Notes under the pieces: model-generated
What the model was told of the DNA's origin: nothing
What the model saw: the letters and a program-made list of their open reading frames with translations, nothing else
Database searches by the model: none
NCBI GenBank assembly: GCA_002411515.1
Contig: DHTF01000077.1
Coordinates: 2,905-14,902 of the forward strand
Origin: Proteiniphilum sp. UBA5267
Lineage (GTDB): Bacteria; Bacteroidota; Bacteroidia; Bacteroidales; Dysgonomonadaceae
Direction of reading: 5' to 3'
DNA length: 11,998 nt
Shown here: in pieces, positions 8,253 through 11,998 of the stretch
Layout of the letters: every line of letters begins with the position of its first letter
How positions within the stretch are numbered: position 1 is the first letter of the stretch
Translations under genes and position numbers: made by a program

Positions 8253-9887
8253 TTAAAAATATCCGTGTGTTTTCACATCTCCGTATTTAAGTGCGATTTC
8301 CACACGTTTCACCGTGAAAGATGAGTCTACCGCGTGGAAAGTGACGGTATTGTACCCTTGTTGCATACTTTCCCCGGAGAGGACAAATGCATACTGGCAT
8401 TCTCCTGCCTCAAGTCCTCTCTCTCTGTCATAGGGTGAAACATACTCTGGCGCCGTACGGGTTATGTCTTTTCCGTTGACCTTTACTGTAAAAGATGCCT
8501 GCTTGCTGTTTCTGACAAAAAGTATCACCTCTTCGGGAATAGTCTTCACAGGATCATCCCCAATAAAAATATTTGCGTGGGAGGGTTCACCGGGCTTTAC
8601 CTCCAAGGGTAAGGGGGAGATGTGTTTGATGCCATATTCGGTTACGCCGTCGGAGAGGCAATAAATCTTGTTCTTGTAGGCAAGTGTCTCCAGTGATCCC
8701 AGTTCCTGAATCAGATTAGGTGAGATAACCCGGCATACCTGGTCACCTTTTTCCAGGTGTAACATCCCTTGGTAAGTCGAGTTAAAGGCTCCATAGTAAT
8801 GATTGAAAAGATAAATGCCGTCGGCACCCTGCGACAAGATATGGGAAGCCATTCCTCTGAACATTCCATGCGAAAAGGTCTCCCTCGGTTTATACCCTCC
8901 GTCGTCGATGGTTGCATAGACCGGGACCGTTTTTGACCCTAGCTCTTTGATAAATTGTGCAACCGGCAGGGAGGGGTTACCACGCCAATGCACTCCGATC
9001 GTTATGAAGTCTACCAACCCCAAGCGGATCCACTCCTGGATGTCGAGTCCTTTGTCAAGACAATCCTGTACGGTGAGTGGTACCCTCACGGAGAGGAGTA
9101 TTTTTTTTCTTCTTTTTTTAGAGAGTTGATCCACTTTTGCTTTCACTTCTTGCAGCAGTTCGGTCATCAGGTGAGCGTTCTTCTTTCCTTCGCCTTGCTT
9201 GAAATAGACAATGAAACGCATAAAATCCAGATCCAAGCCGTCAATCATCTCATATTTTTCCAGTTGCTCCGTTATGATTGCCAACTTATGGGCACGCACT
9301 TCCGGATATGCAAAATCCAATGCCCTTGAACCATTTAATCCGGGTGTGTCATCGTTGGTCCAATACGCAGGATGTGCATACCAGAATTCAGAATAAGTGA
9401 TGGGGCAATTTAACGTAGTATCATTAAAATGAAGGTCGTTCATCCTGTAGGTGATGAAAGCTTCCATACCGTGCATCTTCGCTCGTTTCAGTGATGCTTC
9501 AATCAGGTCAGTACCTTCTTTTTCGAGATTCAGGTGATTTTGGTAAAAGCTTTTATAATGGTTGGTGGCAGCGGTATCATTGCCACAATTCAGCTTTCCG
9601 TCAAGGTCATCACCCAATATACGTCCATGCTTTGAGCGATAATAAAAAAAATCGCTGCCTGTGCACATCATATACGTATTCACCTGTGAATGACTGACCA
9701 TGTCAACGTAAGCATTTACATCGTTCACAGTGAGGGGTCTTTTTTGAAACCAATAATTACCCAGCGCATCACTTCCGTCGTTGTTGTGGATGATCCGGTA
9801 TCTCTTTTCAGGTTCACTTGCACCAACTTGTAAGGATAGAAGTATGCCCCAGGAGATCAATAAACAGATGATATGTTTTTTTTGCAT
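8253..9887 (-). CDS. Exported TIM-barrel protein, putative glycoside hydrolase (GHL10-like), function unknown
   Basis: The protein has 544 residues with an N-terminal signal peptide (hydrophobic stretch about 6-22, likely cleavage after VGAS). I do not recognise a characterised family. The arrangement HPAYW (172-176), LDFAYPEVRAH (190-200), KYEMIDGLDLDFMRF (211-225) and GADGIYLFNHY (354-364) parallels the GHL10-type (beta/alpha)8 barrel proteins, in which a conserved aspartate at the end of a strand is thought to be catalytic. Asp217, Asp219, Asp221 and Arg224 are the strongest active-site candidates, with ITYRMND (145-151) and IGVHWRG (297-303) on other barrel strands. From about residue 400 to the end the sequence turns to beta-strands and resembles an accessory beta-sandwich domain (for example ASFTVKVNGKDI at 464-475). 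It is the first enzyme gene after the SusCD pair and its terminator-like hairpin, and 62 bases before GH106, so it is probably a PUL enzyme. Substrate and activity are unknown. Confidence 0.85.
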   Translation of the reverse strand: MQKKHIICLLISWGILLSLQVGASEPEKRYRIIHNNDGSDALGNYWFQKRPLTVNDVNAYVDMVSHSQVNTYMMCTGSDFFYYRSKHGRILGDDLDGKLNCGNDTAATNHYKSFYQNHLNLEKEGTDLIEASLKRAKMHGMEAFITYRMNDLHFNDTTLNCPITYSEFWYAHPAYWTNDDTPGLNGSRALDFAYPEVRAHKLAIITEQLEKYEMIDGLDLDFMRFIVYFKQGEGKKNAHLMTELLQEVKAKVDQLSKKRRKKILLSVRVPLTVQDCLDKGLDIQEWIRLGLVDFITIGVHWRGNPSLPVAQFIKELGSKTVPVYATIDDGGYKPRETFSHGMFRGMASHILSQGADGIYLFNHYYGAFNSTYQGMLHLEKGDQVCRVISPNLIQELGSLETLAYKNKIYCLSDGVTEYGIKHISPLPLEVKPGEPSHANIFIGDDPVKTIPEEVILFVRNSKQASFTVKVNGKDITRTAPEYVSPYDRERGLEAGECQYAFVLSGESMQQGYNTVTFHAVDSSFTVKRVEIALKYGDVKTHGYF

Positions 9888-9975
9888 AGTACAGCCAGGA
9901 TGATCAATGTGCTTTAATATTGTTGTAAAGAATACCCGATCTCATTTGAGGGTTTCACAAATCAGATAGTTTTAG

Positions 9976-10013
9976 AAAAAAGAGGGTAGGGATTAGGAAA
10001 TCTCTACCCTCTT
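9976..10013 (-). terminator. Rho-independent terminator or attenuator after susD
   Basis: Read on the minus strand, AAGAGGGTAGAGAT (10013-10000) pairs with ATCCCTACCCTCTT (9993-9980) around a 6-base loop. This gives a 14-bp stem with a single A-C mismatch, and the stem runs into six consecutive T residues. The hairpin starts about 30 bases after the susD stop codon. The T-tract exists only on the minus-strand side, matching the direction of the genes. Because the enzyme genes follow in the same direction, it may act as a partial terminator that keeps SusC/SusD expression above enzyme expression. Confidence 0.75.
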
Positions 10014-10043
10014 AACAATTAGAAATTCACGCGAAAATGAAAT

Positions 10044-11690
10044 TTAAAACCAATTTGGGTTTGTAGAGGTTTCCTGAATAGGGATTTCATAGGTCATGTT
10101 TTCTACTTTGTAGATTTTCCCGGATGACCAGTGAACCGCTGATCCGTTACGGTCGGTATTTACGTTCCAACGTTTGTTGTTGGCGTATTCAAGCCCGTTT
10201 TCTCCCCACATTTCAATCCTCCACTGTAGTTTAACCATATCCAGAATAGAAAGGCCAGCCATGGACGAGTAATTGTCACAGGTCAATGTCGGTGCGCCCT
10301 CTTTTGTTCTTGCAGCAAGTAATTTGTTGAGTGTTGTTTTTGCAGCACCCTCTTGTCCGGCAAGTGCCTGGGCTTCTGCAAGCATCAGCAACACTTCCGA
10401 AGAACGGATATAGGTATAGTCACAGTTTAGTTGATTGTTTCTGACGTTGTGTTGTTTGGCGATCGTGGCTCCCCATTTCAGGTTGGTATATTTGGGAAGT
10501 ACCCTTTCCCGTTTGTTGGTTGGATAAGTATACGTTACCGGTGTCATAATAAATCTGCTTTTGCGGTAATCGTTGTTATCCATCTTTTCATACAATCTGT
10601 TATCAATTCTCATATGGTATGCACTTAAACCTCCGTTGCCTTCCAGGAAACAGTTGAAATTGCTGAATTGATAATTCGGAGCCCCATTTCCGTCTACCCA
10701 TCCTAAGATAGTCTCGGGATTAACGCTAAGACTACTGAATGCATTGTCGTTGGCTTTCACATCATCTGTTCCTGCAGCTAAGGCGCTAACACGGGAATTG
10801 TCAATACCGTAATAATCTTCAGCAATAAAATTGGGATATTTATTCAAAATTTCTTGCGTGGCTGTGATACAGGTATTATAATCACCTGTCCAGAGCGATG
10901 TTCTGGCAAGGAAGTAAAGAGCTACTCCACGGTCAATATCGTTTGGCTTCTCGGTGGTAAATCCATCTGCAGCAGTTCCGATCTGAGATTCAGCAAAAAG
11001 TTTAGCAGCTTCTTTCAGGTCTGTTTTGATGAAGTCGTAGGTATCGGTAGCAGATGCAGGGGCTACAGGGGTATTCACGCCATATTCGGTGTAGATTGGC
11101 ATTCCTTTTCCCTCTTTACCTCCTTGCAGGTATGCTTTCTGGTATCTTTCCATCAGCAACATGTATCCATATGCCCGAACGGTGAGTGCCCTTGCGCGAT
11201 AATCCTTCAGCGATTTGCTTCCGCTTTGGTCAACGATTTCTTTGCTCAAGTAGGCCAGTACCTTATTTGCATTGGTATGAGGAGTTGCAGCCAGTAACCA
11301 CCAAGTATAGTTATAGGTTCTGTCTTCAGCTAACCAGGGCTGAAAGCTGCCATCCATGTTATAGAAAATTTCATAACTACCCGTACTTCCCAAAGTGGCT
11401 TCTCCCAATACGATGTCATTTCCCCTAAGATTGCCAAACAAATCCTGGTTGGTAAGCGGATTTAAGGGATTGCCGCCAAATCCGGAATAATCACCGGCCA
11501 GTCTGAAATTACCATCCAGTGTTTCCACCAATCCGCCCATTATCAGTTTAATCTTGTCTTCGTCTCCCGAAGCCAGGATCTCCTGGATCATTTCGTCTGT
11601 GAGGTTATTGGGTGGGGCAACTTCCAAGCTGTCTTCACATGCTGAAAACAGAAAACCCATCAGTAAAAAATATAGAAATATCTTTTTCAT
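10044..11690 (-). CDS. SusD/RagB-family glycan-binding outer-membrane lipoprotein
   Basis: This is a 548-residue SusD-like protein from the ATG at 11690. A frame extension to an upstream TTG at 11699 is less likely, because the ATG directly opens the signal sequence MKKIFLYFLLMGFLFSAC. Cys18 is the likely lipidated residue, followed by EDSLEV, so the protein sits on the outer leaflet of the outer membrane. SusD proteins form the lid of the SusC barrel and bind the glycan. Family signs include the Leu/Ala-rich tetratricopeptide-like helices (about 155-300, including SLKDYRARALTVRAYGYMLL) and the C-terminal block YIRSSEVLLMLAEAQALAGQ, followed by LNKLLAARTKEG. It starts 26 bases after the SusC stop codon, the standard tandem order. 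The ligand-binding residues diverge too much among SusD proteins to predict the glycan by eye. Confidence 0.95.
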   Translation of the reverse strand: MKKIFLYFLLMGFLFSACEDSLEVAPPNNLTDEMIQEILASGDEDKIKLIMGGLVETLDGNFRLAGDYSGFGGNPLNPLTNQDLFGNLRGNDIVLGEATLGSTGSYEIFYNMDGSFQPWLAEDRTYNYTWWLLAATPHTNANKVLAYLSKEIVDQSGSKSLKDYRARALTVRAYGYMLLMERYQKAYLQGGKEGKGMPIYTEYGVNTPVAPASATDTYDFIKTDLKEAAKLFAESQIGTAADGFTTEKPNDIDRGVALYFLARTSLWTGDYNTCITATQEILNKYPNFIAEDYYGIDNSRVSALAAGTDDVKANDNAFSSLSVNPETILGWVDGNGAPNYQFSNFNCFLEGNGGLSAYHMRIDNRLYEKMDNNDYRKSRFIMTPVTYTYPTNKRERVLPKYTNLKWGATIAKQHNVRNNQLNCDYTYIRSSEVLLMLAEAQALAGQEGAAKTTLNKLLAARTKEGAPTLTCDNYSSMAGLSILDMVKLQWRIEMWGENGLEYANNKRWNVNTDRNGSAVHWSSGKIYKVENMTYEIPIQETSTNPNWF

Positions 11691-11716
11691 TATTTTCAAA
11701 AATTAAGAGCGTTAAA

Positions 11717-11998
11717 TTATAATTCAACATTTACACCAAATGATACGGTTTGCATGGTGGGATAGGTATATGCACCTACTTCCATTCCACCGGTCAATGA
11801 CATACTGGGATCAATACCCTTGGCTGCAGAGATCATAAACAAGTTGTCTGCAGATACAAAGAGGCGTAACTTGCTGATTTGGTAGTTCGATAGCAGATTG
11901 CTAGGCAACGTATATCCTAATGTGATATTTTTTAGCCTTAAATAAGATGCGGAGAAGAGGGCCATGTCGGTATATTTCCATGAACCGAAGGTTGAACC
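11717..11998 (-). CDS. SusC/RagA-family TonB-dependent transporter, C-terminal end only
   Basis: The frame is open from the right edge to a TAA at 11717 and encodes the last 93 residues of a protein that normally has about 1000. The segment shows the typical SusC C-terminus: GSTFGSWKYTDMALFSASYL leading to RLKNITLGYTLP, then LRLFVSADNLFMI, GIDPSM and a final beta-strand TVSFGVNVEL. These are the last strands of the outer-membrane barrel. SusC proteins import oligosaccharides using TonB energy and work with the SusD lipoprotein encoded just downstream. Internal ATG codons in this piece are not starts, since the homology extends through the edge. The last residue is leucine, where most SusC proteins end in an aromatic residue. 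Confidence 0.95.
   Translation of the reverse strand, partial: GSTFGSWKYTDMALFSASYLRLKNITLGYTLPSNLLSNYQISKLRLFVSADNLFMISAAKGIDPSMSLTGGMEVGAYTYPTMQTVSFGVNVEL

Noticed and set aside
9888..9975. Possible promoter for the enzyme genes (a TATTCTTT-like -7 element with an upstream TTTG on the minus strand)
   Set aside because: The match to the Bacteroidota TAnnTTTG consensus is poor and the spacing to TTTG is about 23 bases, longer than the usual range, so it is not supported as a feature.
10854..11297. Plus-strand open frame of 147 codons
   Set aside because: It lies entirely antisense to the susD gene, is Cys/Ser-rich without domain features, and is explained as a shadow of the coding strand.
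11717..11965. Stand-alone 82-residue protein starting at the ATG at 11965
   Set aside because: The same frame continues with SusC homology to the window edge, so this is an internal Met of the transporter and not a start.

Overview
The window is an internal stretch of a Bacteroidota polysaccharide utilization locus (PUL). Every supported gene lies on the minus strand, so transcription runs from the right edge to the left edge. The SusC/SusD pair, the Bacteroidota-type lipoprotein signals, the AT-rich leaders without strong Shine-Dalgarno sequences and the packed carbohydrate-active enzymes all point to Bacteroidota. A member of the Bacteroidales is plausible, but the sequence alone does not fix genus or species.

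Layout in transcription order: the C-terminal end of a SusC-family TonB-dependent transporter (cut by the right edge); a SusD-family glycan-binding lipoprotein; a 14-bp hairpin with a T-tract that looks like a Rho-independent terminator or attenuator; an exported TIM-barrel protein resembling the GHL10 (glycosyl hydrolase-like 10) group; a GH106-type alpha-L-rhamnosidase; a PL8-family polysaccharide lyase lipoprotein; a small cupin lipoprotein resembling KdgF; a GH28-family protein; and a second, closely related GH28 protein cut by the left edge. From the TIM-barrel gene to the last GH28 gene the gaps are only about 13 to 62 bases, consistent with one operon. The only longer gap (156 bases, 9888-10043) holds the hairpin. 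No gene-free stretch exceeds 300 bases.

Inferred working model: the SusC/SusD complex captures and imports an oligosaccharide rich in uronic acid and rhamnose. The PL8 lyase cleaves the polymer by beta-elimination and leaves a 4,5-unsaturated uronate. GH106 removes alpha-L-rhamnose. The two GH28 enzymes cut galacturonosyl or related bonds. The cupin could rearrange the unsaturated uronate, as KdgF does. The TIM-barrel protein supplies an unidentified activity. The combination of PL8, GH106, a GH28 pair and a KdgF-like cupin is not the usual set for hyaluronan/chondroitin or for plain homogalacturonan, so the substrate may be a less studied rhamnose-uronate heteropolysaccharide (plant, algal or microbial). 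No regulator, sulfatase, unsaturated uronyl hydrolase (GH88/GH105), tRNA, rRNA, CRISPR array or insertion sequence is visible here.
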